From Streptoalloteichus hindustanus (lineage in GTDB: Bacteria > Actinomycetota > Actinomycetes > Mycobacteriales > Pseudonocardiaceae): DNA of 64,000 bases. The DNA is taken from positions 1 through 64,000 of the forward strand of contig NZ_FQVN01000011.1 of assembly GCF_900129375.1 (NCBI RefSeq), written 5' to 3'. Positions within the stretch are counted from its first letter, which is position 1; every line of letters starts with the position of its first letter. A program made the translations under genes and the position numbers. The notes beneath the pieces were generated by a model. The model was not told where the DNA came from, made no database searches, and saw only the letters and a list, made by a program, of their open reading frames with translations. Shown piece by piece: positions 8,787 through 15,744 of this stretch.

Positions 8787-10603
8787 CACTGCACCTCTCC
8801 GTGGCCGTGCGGCACGAGCACGCGCGCCGAGGTCTCGTCCGTCCCGCCGGGGACCGCGCTCTGGTACGCCCGCCACATCTGGTGGTAGCGGCCCTCCGCC
8901 GCGATCAGCTCCTCGTGGCGACCGCGCTCCACCACCCGGCCGCCGTCGAGCACCACGATCTGGTCGGCGTCGACGATCGTGGACAGCCGGTGCGCGATCA
9001 CCAGCACCGTGCGGCCGGCCACCAGCTCCGACAACGCGTCCTGGATCGCCGCCTCCGACTCGGGGTCGGCGTACGCGGTGGCCTCGTCGAGCACGAGGAC
9101 CGGGGTGTCGGCGAGCAGCGCCCGCGCGATGGACACCCGCTGCGCCTCGCCGCCGGACAGGTGCGCGTCCTCGCCGACCACCGAGTCGTAACCCCTCGGC
9201 AGGGCCGTCAGCCGGGCGTCGATCTGGGCGGCGCGGGCGACCGCGCGCACCTCGTCGAGCGTGGCCCCGGGCCGGCCGAGCCGGATGTTGTCGAGCAGGC
9301 TGGCCCGCAGGAGCTGCACGTCCTGGAGGACGAAGCCGACCTGCCGGTAGAGCTGGTCGGCGGGCACCTCGCGCACGTCCACGCCGCCGATGCGGACGCT
9401 TCCCCCGGTGACGTCGTAGAACCGGGGCAGCAGTTTGGCCAGTGTGGACTTCCCGGAGCCGGACGGGCCGACGACGGCCGTGACCGTGCCCGGCTCCAGG
9501 GTCGCGGTCACGCCGTCGAGCACCTGGTTCTCGCCGTCGTAGCTGAAGGCGACGTCGACGAACTCGACGCGGTGCCCGTCCGGCAGGCCGGGCTTCTCCG
9601 GCGCGGCCAGCGGCGGGGTGTCCAGCACCTCGTGGATGCTCTTCGCCGCCGCCACCGCGGACATGAAGTTCTGCACGAAGTAGGCCAGGTGCCCGAGCGG
9701 CGCGGTCAGACCGAGGCCCAGCAACAGGAACGGCAGCACGTCCACCGGCTGGACCCAGCCCAGCCCGGCGAACACGGCGCCCTCGACGGCGACGACGAGC
9801 AGCATGACCGCCGGCGCGACGATCGCGGAGCTGACCGCCTCCAGCCGCAGGATCGGCCGCACCACCCGGCCGAAGGTGTTCATGTAGTCGTCGGCGGCCT
9901 GGGCGAAGGTGTCGTGCGCCCGGCGGGCCTGACCGAAGGTCTTCACCACCGCGATGCCCTGGACGAACTCCACGACGGCGGAGTTGATCCGGCCCATCGC
10001 CCCGCCCAGCTCGCCCATGTGCTCGCCGGCCGTGCGTTCCTTGGCGCGGTGGAACATCGCGTAGACCGGCAGCGTGATGAGGGTCAGCAGGGCCAGCCGC
10101 CAGTCGACCGTGACGAGGTAGACCAACGCGGCGATCGGGGCGGCGATCGCCCCGGCGAGGTCGAGCACGGCGTGCGCGACGGCGTAGTGCAGGGCCTCCA
10201 CGTCGTCCTGGAGCGCCTTCTTCACCTGGCCGCTGTTGTTGTCGGTGAACCAGCCCAACGGGACCGCGCCCAGGTGCTCGGTCATCCGCCGCCGAAGGCG
10301 GAGCTGGATGTCCATGTCCACGGCGTGCGTGACGTTCGCGGCGAGGTCCTGGAAGAGGAAGCGGACCAGCACGGCGCCCACGGCCACACCCGCGACCGTC
10401 CACACGCGACTGTTGTCCGGAGCCCCACCGACAAGTTCCCTGGCCAGCTCGTAAATCGCCACGAACGGGACGAGGGACGCGACCGAGGCGACGACCCGCA
10501 ACGCCACCGCCAGCAGGAGCCGGGGCCGTTCCGGCGCGAGGATCGCGGCCAACGGCCCCATGCCACCACCGGCCGTCGCGGCCTGCTCCGAGGGTCCGGC
10601 CAT
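8786..10603 (-). CDS. ABC transporter, fused permease-ATPase, first subunit (YbtP/IrtA-like)
   Basis: This 605-residue partner half-transporter has the same architecture: membrane domain at about residues 20-320, Walker A GPSGSGKST near 381, signature LSGGEAQRVS near 481 and Walker B VLVLDEATAYADPES near 504. Aspartate-proline after Walker B differs between the two subunits, as in asymmetric heterodimers. It is the first gene of a three-gene operon ending in the TetR regulator. The ATG follows a GGGAGGAGAAG site. The promoter region carries an iron-box-like sequence, so iron control is likely. It lacks the N-terminal siderophore-interacting domain seen in mycobacterial IrtA. Confidence 0.9.
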   Translation of the reverse strand: MAGPSEQAATAGGGMGPLAAILAPERPRLLLAVALRVVASVASLVPFVAIYELARELVGGAPDNSRVWTVAGVAVGAVLVRFLFQDLAANVTHAVDMDIQLRLRRRMTEHLGAVPLGWFTDNNSGQVKKALQDDVEALHYAVAHAVLDLAGAIAAPIAALVYLVTVDWRLALLTLITLPVYAMFHRAKERTAGEHMGELGGAMGRINSAVVEFVQGIAVVKTFGQARRAHDTFAQAADDYMNTFGRVVRPILRLEAVSSAIVAPAVMLLVVAVEGAVFAGLGWVQPVDVLPFLLLGLGLTAPLGHLAYFVQNFMSAVAAAKSIHEVLDTPPLAAPEKPGLPDGHRVEFVDVAFSYDGENQVLDGVTATLEPGTVTAVVGPSGSGKSTLAKLLPRFYDVTGGSVRIGGVDVREVPADQLYRQVGFVLQDVQLLRASLLDNIRLGRPGATLDEVRAVARAAQIDARLTALPRGYDSVVGEDAHLSGGEAQRVSIARALLADTPVLVLDEATAYADPESEAAIQDALSELVAGRTVLVIAHRLSTIVDADQIVVLDGGRVVERGRHEELIAAEGRYHQMWRAYQSAVPGGTDETSARVLVPHGHGEVQ

Positions 10604-10672
10604 CTCTTCTCCTCCCGCCGGGCCGTGGACCCGACGTCGTCTCGGAGCGACCGCCAGCCACCGCCCCGTTTT

Positions 10673-10713
10673 GCGATACCCTATCGCGAACTAGCAAGGC
10701 GAGCCTAACTTCT
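10673..10713 (-). promoter_or_regulatory. Promoter of the ABC-TetR operon with palindrome and iron-box-like site
   Basis: GCGATA-CCC-TATCGC is a perfect inverted repeat at 10673-10687. It overlaps a TAGGGT hexamer on the minus strand (10683-10678) that fits a -10 element. Next to it, 10695-10713 matches an IdeR/DmdR iron box (TTAGGTTAGCCTAACCTAA) at 12 of 19 positions, including the AGCCTAAC core, and overlaps the -35 region. This arrangement suggests dual repression by iron and by the TetR protein. Confidence 0.5.
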
Positions 10714-10873
10714 GTCATCTTCCCACGGTTTTCCCAGCTCACCGCGCCCGTCGACGCGAGGACGCCCAGGAGTCGACACCGGGTTCGCCACAGGGAGACG
10801 AGAAGAGGTTGCCCCGCAAGGGATCGCGGCAGGGGCGGAGAAGGCCCAAGAAGTTGCCGCAGGCGGGATCGAG

Positions 10874-10895
10874 ATCAGTCAGTCTGCCGACTGAT
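10874..10895 (-). terminator. Hairpin downstream of the DUF397 gene
   Basis: ATCAGTC and GACTGAT form a perfect 7-bp stem with an 8-nt loop about 95 bp after the DUF397 stop codon. It may terminate the XRE-DUF397 transcript. Confidence 0.3.
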
Positions 10896-10990
10896 GCGGA
10901 GTGGCGTCCTGCTCGCCCTCACCGTGCCCGCCGGGCAGGCCAGCAGCAGAGCGAGCAGGGCACGCAACCGCAGGTGGACCGAAGACGCGG

Positions 10991-11305
10991 CTAGATGTCG
11001 AGTGCGCCGGACTTCACGCGCGCGATAAACGAGACGAACACGGAGCGGTCGACCATCAGAACAGCCCGAGCCGCACCAAGGTGCGCCTGCTTGGTGTCAC
11101 GCACCCCGACGCACTCCGCCGCTCCGACCTCGACACACTCGCCTCCATTGGCGCTGTAGCTCGACTTCCGCCAGGTTCCGACCTCGACGCAGTCACCGCC
11201 GTTGCCACTGTGGCTGGACTTCCGCCAAGCCCCGACCTCGACACACTGGCCACCGTTGCCGCTGTAGCTCGACTTCCGCCAAAGAGCAGCCTGGTTGAAG
11301 CTCAT
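10991..11305 (-). CDS. DUF397 protein with three tandem copies of the WRKSSYS motif
   Basis: DUF397 proteins are small actinobacterial partners of XRE/DUF5753 regulators (the BldB/WhiJ-associated type). A normal member is about 60 residues with one WRKSSYSxGNGxCVEV block followed by a VRD(S/T)K segment. This 104-residue protein has three blocks spaced 18 residues apart (WRKSSYSGNGGQCVEVG, WRKSSHSGNGGDCVEVG, WRKSSYSANGGECVEVG), then VGVRDTKQ and a degenerate tail. Its ATG overlaps the upstream regulator stop by 4 nt, so the two are translated together. The pair may act like a toxin-antitoxin or developmental switch, as proposed for relatives. The effect of the repeat is unknown. Confidence 0.9.
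   Translation of the reverse strand: MSFNQAALWRKSSYSGNGGQCVEVGAWRKSSHSGNGGDCVEVGTWRKSSYSANGGECVEVGAAECVGVRDTKQAHLGAARAVLMVDRSVFVSFIARVKSGALDI
11124..11285 (-). repeat. Three 54-bp tandem repeats in the DUF397 gene
   Basis: Units start at 11124, 11178 and 11232 and encode 18 residues each. They differ by scattered, largely silent or conservative changes, so the triplication is not brand new and the protein repeat seems to be kept. Confidence 0.88.
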
Positions 11306-12159
11306 GGTGACGCGACCTCCTCTCGAAGCCGCTTGATGATCTCACGGCTGCCCTCTGGTGGAGCCGCCAACGTCCGCAACTGGTTCATGATCTCCGTGTA
11401 CCAGCGGATCACTTCCGGGTCGTCGTAGCAACGACCCGCCACCTGGTTCTCGACGTAGGCAACCCTCGGCGCGCTCAGCTCCGCGAACCCGAGAATCGTG
11501 AAGGGACCATGCAGAGCTGGGTGCGCACCTGCTGATGGCGGCAGCACCTGAATCTCGACGTGCGGCTCCTCCGCCATCTTGAGCAGGTGCCCCAGTTGGT
11601 TGGCCATCACCGCAGGGCCACCAACCATCCTGCGGAGCGCACTCTCATCGAGGATCGACCAGAGCCGGGGTGGCTCAGCCTCGGCGAGGAACTCCTGCCG
11701 TGCCATCCGCAATTCGATCTCCCGGAAGAGGTCGCCATCGACCAACTTCGGGACCGAGGATTTCAGGACCTCGGTGGCATACGCGCGTGTCTGAAGCAAG
11801 CCAGGGACCGTGGACACGGTGAAGGTCTCGATGGTGCTCGCGCCCTGTTCCAGGCCCACGAACAGCTCGAAGTCCTGCACCAAGCTCTTCGCGTCGGCCC
11901 ACGGGTTCGGTTTCTTGGCCTGTGCGAGGAGATCGCGGAACTGCTCGACCAGGTCCTCGCGCTGGTACAGGCGCAGCATCGTCTCCACGACCGGCCAGCG
12001 CGGCAGCGAGTGCATGGTCTCGTAGTGGCCGACCCGGGACTCGACGCAGTCCAGGTGCTTGGCGACATCCCGCTGCGTGTAGCCGGCCTCCTCACGCAGC
12101 TTCTTCAGTCGGTAGGCGACATACCGGCGATGCACGGCGCTGTTCCCGCGTGGAGTCAT
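11302..12159 (-). CDS. XRE family regulator with DUF5753 domain
   Basis: This 285-residue protein has an N-terminal Cro/CI helix-turn-helix (about residues 15-70, LREEAGYTQRDVAKHL) and a C-terminal DUF5753 domain (about 95-275) containing the typical TVPGLLQTRAYA segment. This is the WhiJ-like family found in many copies in filamentous actinomycetes, where members affect development. It is the first gene of the pair with the DUF397 protein. Two palindromes lie 65-90 bp upstream of its start in the divergent region shared with a small ORF, and these are likely operators. Confidence 0.93.
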   Translation of the reverse strand: MTPRGNSAVHRRYVAYRLKKLREEAGYTQRDVAKHLDCVESRVGHYETMHSLPRWPVVETMLRLYQREDLVEQFRDLLAQAKKPNPWADAKSLVQDFELFVGLEQGASTIETFTVSTVPGLLQTRAYATEVLKSSVPKLVDGDLFREIELRMARQEFLAEAEPPRLWSILDESALRRMVGGPAVMANQLGHLLKMAEEPHVEIQVLPPSAGAHPALHGPFTILGFAELSAPRVAYVENQVAGRCYDDPEVIRWYTEIMNQLRTLAAPPEGSREIIKRLREEVASP

Positions 12160-12225
12160 GGCCCGGAAGCCTGCCGCCCGGCTGCCGGCAGATCAGCCGA
12201 CATCACCACGGACCACCCGATCGGG

Positions 12226-12250
12226 TCACTAGTGAGCTAGCCCGTAGCTC
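12226..12250. promoter_or_regulatory. Two overlapping palindromes in the divergent XRE/small-ORF promoter region
   Basis: TCACTAGTGA is a perfect 10-bp palindrome at 12226-12235. GAGCTA-GCCCG-TAGCTC is a perfect inverted repeat at 12234-12250. They lie between the divergent starts at 12159 and 12356 and are candidate sites for the XRE/DUF5753 regulator. Confidence 0.45.
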
Positions 12251-12355
12251 CCTATGGTCTACAAGCACGAAGAGTGACGAGTGCCCAGCGGGCACGTCCA
12301 CTTCGTCGCAATGTCTGTCAGGGAGCCGAAAGCCCTGGAAAAGGGAGGAACCACC

Positions 12356-12589
12356 GTGCGCTACAGGCAATCTTCGGTCGACATCGGGGCCTGGGTGTCC
12401 GTGGAGAGCGGGACCGAGGTCCGCTGCAACCCCTGCAACGACGGTGAGTCGGTCATCGTGTCGTTCAACAGCTCCGAGTTCGAACTGGTCCTCGACCACG
12501 ACGTGCTCAAGAAGTGCGTCACCACGTTCACCGAGGCGCTGAACAAGATGGCCAAGGCCAAGGAGACCGAGGAAACCACCCAGGCCTGA
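12356..12589 (+). CDS. Small hypothetical protein divergent from the XRE/DUF5753 gene
   Basis: The 77-residue product (starting VRYRQSSVDIGAWV) is not one I recognise. It has two cysteines close together (RCNPCND), a beta-rich middle (SVIVSFNSSEFELVLD) and a charged, helical C-terminus (NKMAKAKETEETTQA). I chose the GTG at 12356 over an upstream ATG at 12281 because GGGAGGAA lies 6-7 nt before it. No signal peptide or membrane segment is visible. Its divergent position shares the palindromic operator region with the XRE/DUF397 pair, so it may be a target of that regulator. Confidence 0.65.
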   Translation: MRYRQSSVDIGAWVSVESGTEVRCNPCNDGESVIVSFNSSEFELVLDHDVLKKCVTTFTEALNKMAKAKETEETTQA

Positions 12590-12609
12590 GCCGGCCTCGT
12601 GCACCTCGG

Positions 12610-12645
12610 ACCGGGCACATCTCGTCGGGGACGTGCCCGGTCCCG
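12610..12645 (+). terminator. Hairpin after the small ORF
   Basis: GGACCGGGCAC and GTGCCCGGTCC form a perfect 11-bp stem with a 14-nt loop, 21 nt after the stop codon at 12589. It fits a terminator for the small ORF and is the first of three consecutive hairpins. Confidence 0.55.
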
Positions 12646-12692
12646 GCTGCACGAACCCCTTGTGGCCAACAGGTCCCGTGCACCTCGATCCC

Positions 12693-12734
12693 GGGCGGCG
12701 CGCAACCCCAACACATCAACACCGCGCGCCGCCC
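12693..12734 (+). terminator. Second hairpin in the 12.6-12.8 kb series
   Basis: GGGCGGCGCGC and GCGCGCCGCCC form a perfect 11-bp stem with a 20-nt A/C-rich loop. It lies 47 bp after the first hairpin and 7 bp before the third. Confidence 0.45.
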
Positions 12735-12740
12735 GTCCCA

Positions 12741-12787
12741 GGTGGTGGGGTGGCGGAGGGTCCTACCCCCTCCGCCACCCCACCACC
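12741..12787. terminator. Perfect 20-bp-stem hairpin upstream of the first DUF3558 gene
   Basis: The left arm at 12741-12760 and right arm at 12768-12787 are exact reverse complements over 20 bp, with a 7-nt loop (TCCTACC). The stem is almost all G on one side and C on the other. It lies 66 bp before the lipoprotein start. It is a strong terminator or RNA structural element. Confidence 0.6.
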
Positions 12788-12853
12788 CTCTCCTGTACCT
12801 CTGGCGCGACATCGCCAACGTTCTCGTCGCCTACTCGCGTGTGAGGCCAAGCT

Positions 12854-13450
12854 GTGCGTCGACTCGTCCTTGTCCCGTTAGCCTTCGCCGTCTCGTTGGC
12901 CGTGCCCTCCTGCGTGAAGACCGTCTCCGGCACGCCACTTCCCGCCGTCATCACCTCAGACACGTCCGCACGGCTCTCCCCTCCCCTGACCCAGCCTCCC
13001 CTCGACACCGCACGCTTCGAAGCCGACCCCTGCCAGGCCCTCCGACCAGAGCAGCTTGCTCAATTCGGCAAACACGAACCGCCGAAGAACCTAGAACCGA
13101 TCGCTGGACCCAACTGCTCATGGGCAGGCACCGACGCGCTGATCGACACCACAGTGGCGATCACTATCAACACCAAGTCCGGCGGCCTGGAAGGCATCTA
13201 CCTCCGCCGCGACAAATTCGGCCACTTCCAACCCACCACCGTCGCCAGCTACCCCGCCGTCCAAGCCGTCGACTACCGCGACGCACCCAAACAAGGCAAC
13301 TGCGTCACACTGGTCGGGGTGAACGAGGACCGCCTCGTCGTTGCTTACACCACGATTCGAGACCGCAAACACCCGGACTACAGCTCAGCCTGCAAGGTCA
13401 GCGACCAGGCTGCAGCCCTGGTGATCGAGAACCTCAAGGCGGCGAAGTAG
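12854..13450 (+). CDS. DUF3558 lipoprotein, copy 1
   Basis: This is a secreted, membrane-anchored protein of unknown function. The signal peptide (VRRLVLVPLAFAVSLAVPSC) ends in a lipobox-like VPSC, so Cys20 is the likely lipidation site. The mature part is 179 residues and contains the DUF3558 hallmark DPCQALRPEQLAQFG and a later SGGLEGIY segment. A C-terminal cysteine pair (GNCVTLVGV and SSACKVSDQ) could form a disulfide. DUF3558 proteins are common beside ESX accessory genes in this group of actinomycetes. It is the first of three paralogues in a duplicated array. The GTG start follows a TGAGG-type site. Confidence 0.88.
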   Translation: MRRLVLVPLAFAVSLAVPSCVKTVSGTPLPAVITSDTSARLSPPLTQPPLDTARFEADPCQALRPEQLAQFGKHEPPKNLEPIAGPNCSWAGTDALIDTTVAITINTKSGGLEGIYLRRDKFGHFQPTTVASYPAVQAVDYRDAPKQGNCVTLVGVNEDRLVVAYTTIRDRKHPDYSSACKVSDQAAALVIENLKAAK

Positions 13451-13656
13451 AGACGGTGCCCCAGGGCCACCTACCCCCGTGGCCCATGCCCCTCACCACG
13501 ATCTTCGACACAACATCATCAACTTGCCCTCACTCTCCGCGCACACCCGCTAACATCCCGCGTTGTTGGGGTACTTGCACGTTGGTGTGCGCGCCATCGT
13601 GCCCACGGCGCTGCCGTGGGCACGATGCTGCGCTCGATGCAGGGGGTGTTGAGGCG
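13451..13656 (+). repeat. Intergenic repeat, copy 1 (near-identical to 14599-14803)
   Basis: The 206 bp between lipoprotein 1 and the following small gene are almost base-for-base the same as the 205 bp between lipoprotein 2 and its follower. The differences are a few substitutions and one or two short indels. The repeat contains the perfect hairpin described separately. Confidence 0.9.
13595..13627 (+). terminator. Perfect 14-bp hairpin 29 nt before the ESX-like gene, copy 1
   Basis: CATCGTGCCCACGG and CCGTGGGCACGATG pair perfectly around a CGCTG loop. It could terminate the lipoprotein transcript or sit in the leader of the next gene. The same structure is preserved in the duplicated copy. 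Confidence 0.55.
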
Positions 13657-13983
13657 ATGTCGGCCGACAGCGGCGTCCCGAAGCTGGTCGTGGCACCAGC
13701 GAACGTCGAAGGCATGATCAAGGACCTGACCGAGGTCCTGAAGGAATTGGAAGAGGTCGACCAGGAAGCTCAGGAGTTGAAAGAAATGGAGGCTCCGGGT
13801 TCGGGAGACCCCCATACCGCCTTCGCTGTAAGAGAGATCAGCCGGCTCGCCTCGGATGAGGATGGCTGCCACGGCCAAGCCAACAGGGCGTACCGTCAGG
13901 CGATTCAGAGTGTGATCGACAACCTGCAAGCGTCCCTGGCCACTTACCGGCAGGCCGAGCAAGCCAACACGATGCGGACGTGA
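13657..13983 (+). CDS. Small helical ESX/PE-like protein, copy 1
   Basis: This 108-residue, cysteine-poor, mostly helical protein (MSADSGVPKLVVAPANVEGM) resembles PE-like or WXG100-like partners of type VII secretion by size, charge pattern and neighbours. There is no clear WXG motif. The N-terminal V-A-P-x-N-V-E block and the long helices around residues 20-45 and 65-100 fit a helical hairpin. An HGQANRAYRQAI segment follows. It is flanked by DUF3558 lipoproteins, with a PPE-like protein and EspG downstream. Secretion as a heterodimer with the PPE-like protein is inference. Confidence 0.72.
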   Translation: MSADSGVPKLVVAPANVEGMIKDLTEVLKELEEVDQEAQELKEMEAPGSGDPHTAFAVREISRLASDEDGCHGQANRAYRQAIQSVIDNLQASLATYRQAEQANTMRT

Positions 13984-13992
13984 GGACAGGCT

Positions 13993-14598
13993 GTGCGACG
14001 ACTCATCCTTGTCCCCGTGGCCTGCGCCATGGTGCTTTTCACCGCCTCGTGTGGCGGAAGCACAGCCGGCACACCCCGGGCTACCGGTAGCAGCGCTTCT
14101 ACTGCGGCCACGACCTCGCGTCTTGCTCCACTGCTTGCCCAGCCTCCCCTGGACACCTCACGCTTCGAGGCCGATCCCTGCCAGGCCCTCCGACCCGAGC
14201 AGCTTGCTCAATTCGGCAAACACGACCCGTCGAAGAAACGTGACCCAGTGACCGGACCCAATTGCGCGTGGTCAGGCGCAGACGCGCTGACGGACACCAC
14301 GGTGGCGATCATCATCAACACGAAATCTGGTGGCCTGGAAGGCATCTACCAGCGCCGCGAGGGCTATGGCCACTTCCAACCCACCACCATCGCAGGCTAC
14401 CCCGCCGTCCAGGCCATTGACTCCCGAGACGCACCCAAACAAGGCGACTGTCGCACCTTGGTTGGGGTTGCAGAGGAACGTCTCATCATTGCTCACACCA
14501 ACATTCGGGACCGTAAGAATCCCGACTACACCTCAGCCTGCAAGGTCAGCGACCAGGTGGCAGCGCTGGTGGTCGAGAACCTCAAGGGGGCCAAGTAG
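13993..14598 (+). CDS. DUF3558 lipoprotein, copy 2
   Basis: This 201-residue paralogue of copy 1 is highly similar over the mature domain (DPCQALRPEQLAQFGKHDPSKK, SGGLEGIYQRREG). Its signal peptide ends in TASC, giving Cys19-20 as the lipidation site, followed by a Gly/Ser/Thr-rich linker (GGSTAGTPRATGSSAS). The GTG start lies 9 nt after the stop of the preceding small gene, so the small gene and this lipoprotein probably form one transcript. Its function is unknown. Surface exposure and partnership with the type VII secreted proteins are inferred from context. Confidence 0.88.
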   Translation: MRRLILVPVACAMVLFTASCGGSTAGTPRATGSSASTAATTSRLAPLLAQPPLDTSRFEADPCQALRPEQLAQFGKHDPSKKRDPVTGPNCAWSGADALTDTTVAIIINTKSGGLEGIYQRREGYGHFQPTTIAGYPAVQAIDSRDAPKQGDCRTLVGVAEERLIIAHTNIRDRKNPDYTSACKVSDQVAALVVENLKGAK

Positions 14599-14803
14599 AG
14601 ACGGTGCCCCAGGGCCCCTGCCCCCGTGGCCCACGCCCCTCACCACGATCTTCGACACAACATCATCAACTTGCCCTCACTCTCCGCGCACACCCGCTAA
14701 CATCCCGCGTTGTTGGGGTACTTGCACGTTGGTGTACGCGCCATCGTGCCCACGGCGCTGCCGTGGGCACGATGCTGCGCCCGATGCAGGGGGTGTTGAG
14801 GCG
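14599..14803 (+). repeat. Intergenic repeat, copy 2 (near-identical to 13451-13656)
   Basis: This is the second copy of the 205-bp intergenic segment. Its conservation exceeds that of the flanking coding regions, which suggests either recent conversion or a functional non-coding element. Confidence 0.9.
14742..14774 (+). terminator. Perfect 14-bp hairpin 29 nt before the ESX-like gene, copy 2
   Basis: The hairpin is identical in stem and loop to that at 13595-13627 and lies at the same distance from the next start codon. Confidence 0.55.
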
Positions 14804-15130
14804 ATGACGGCCGACAGCGGCGTCCCGAAGCTGGTCGTGGCACCAGAGAACGTCGAAGGCATGATTCGGGACCTGACCGAGATTCTCGCCAGGCTGATGG
14901 AGGTCAACCTCGAAGCCCAGCGGTTGACAAACGTTGAAGCACCCGGTTCTGGTGATCCCCACACCGCGTTCGCGATCCGGGAGATCAGCCGACTGGCCTC
15001 CGACGAGGACGGCTGCCACGGCCAAGCCAACAAGGCGTACCGGCAGGCGATCCAGAACGTAATCGATAACCTTCAGGCGTCGCTGGACACCTACCGGCAG
15101 GCCGAGCAAGCCAACACGATGCGGGCGTGA
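14804..15130 (+). CDS. Small helical ESX/PE-like protein, copy 2
   Basis: This 108-residue product is the same length as copy 1 and starts MTADSGVPKLVVAPENVEGM. The N-terminal 25 and C-terminal 60 residues are nearly unchanged between copies. The middle helix (about residues 26-48, LARLMEVNLEAQRLTNVEAP) has diverged strongly. That variable central helix is where a partner-specific surface would be expected. The stop overlaps closely with the next lipoprotein (9-nt spacing), repeating the arrangement of copy 1. Confidence 0.72.
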   Translation: MTADSGVPKLVVAPENVEGMIRDLTEILARLMEVNLEAQRLTNVEAPGSGDPHTAFAIREISRLASDEDGCHGQANKAYRQAIQNVIDNLQASLDTYRQAEQANTMRA

Positions 15131-15139
15131 GGACAGACT

Positions 15140-15742
15140 GTGCGTCGTTTCATCCTCGTCCCGGTGGCTTGCACCATGCTGCTTGCAGCGGTCTCATGCA
15201 GTGGAAGCACGGCGGGTACGCCACACCCCACCGTCAGCTCCTCCGCCGCGACTGCGTCTTCCCGTCTTGCCCCGCCACTAGGTCAACCTCCCCTGGACAC
15301 CTCACGGTTCGAGGCCGACCCCTGCCAGGCACTCCGACCTGAACAACTCGCCCAGTTCGGCAACCACCGCCAGCCGAAGAAGCAGGACCCAATCGCCGGA
15401 CCGAACTGCGCGTGGGTGGCCGCAAACCCCATGGTTGACACCACGGTGGGGATTGATATCAACACCAAATCAGGCGGCCTGGAGGGCATCTACCAGCGTC
15501 GGGACAAATTCGGGCACTTCCAGCCCACCACTATCGCCGGCTATCCCGCCGTCCAAGCCATCGACTACCGGGACGCCCCCAAGCAGGGCGACTGCGTGAC
15601 TCTGGTTGGGGTCGCCGAGGAACGCCTCATCACCGCCTCCATCGCAATCGGCGACCGCAAACACCCGGACTACAGCTCAGCCTGCAAGATCAGCGACCAA
15701 GCCGCAGCGCTGGTGATCGAGAACCTCAAGGGGGCGAAGTAG
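15140..15742 (+). CDS. DUF3558 lipoprotein, copy 3
   Basis: This is the third paralogue, of 200 residues, with signal peptide lipobox AVSC and a Ser/Thr-rich linker, then DPCQALRPEQLAQFGNHRQPKK and SGGLEGIYQRRDK. It differs from copies 1 and 2 in what follows. Instead of the 205-bp intergenic repeat and a small helical gene, the PPE-like gene starts 2 nt after its stop codon. This places the three lipoproteins, the two small helical proteins and the PPE-like protein in one linked array. Confidence 0.88.
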   Translation: MRRFILVPVACTMLLAAVSCSGSTAGTPHPTVSSSAATASSRLAPPLGQPPLDTSRFEADPCQALRPEQLAQFGNHRQPKKQDPIAGPNCAWVAANPMVDTTVGIDINTKSGGLEGIYQRRDKFGHFQPTTIAGYPAVQAIDYRDAPKQGDCVTLVGVAEERLITASIAIGDRKHPDYSSACKISDQAAALVIENLKGAK

Positions 15743-15744
15743 CG

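Noticed and set aside
7005-10742. One 1245-codon minus-strand transporter covering both ABC subunits
   Set aside because: The frame upstream of 8786 is a shadow of the first ABC gene. The real second subunit starts at the coupled ATG at 8786 with its own membrane domain.
12514-13983. A 489-codon plus-strand frame spanning the first lipoprotein gene
   Set aside because: Only its last 108 codons (from the ATG at 13657) match a paralogue at 14804. The rest is a shadow of the DUF3558 gene in another frame.
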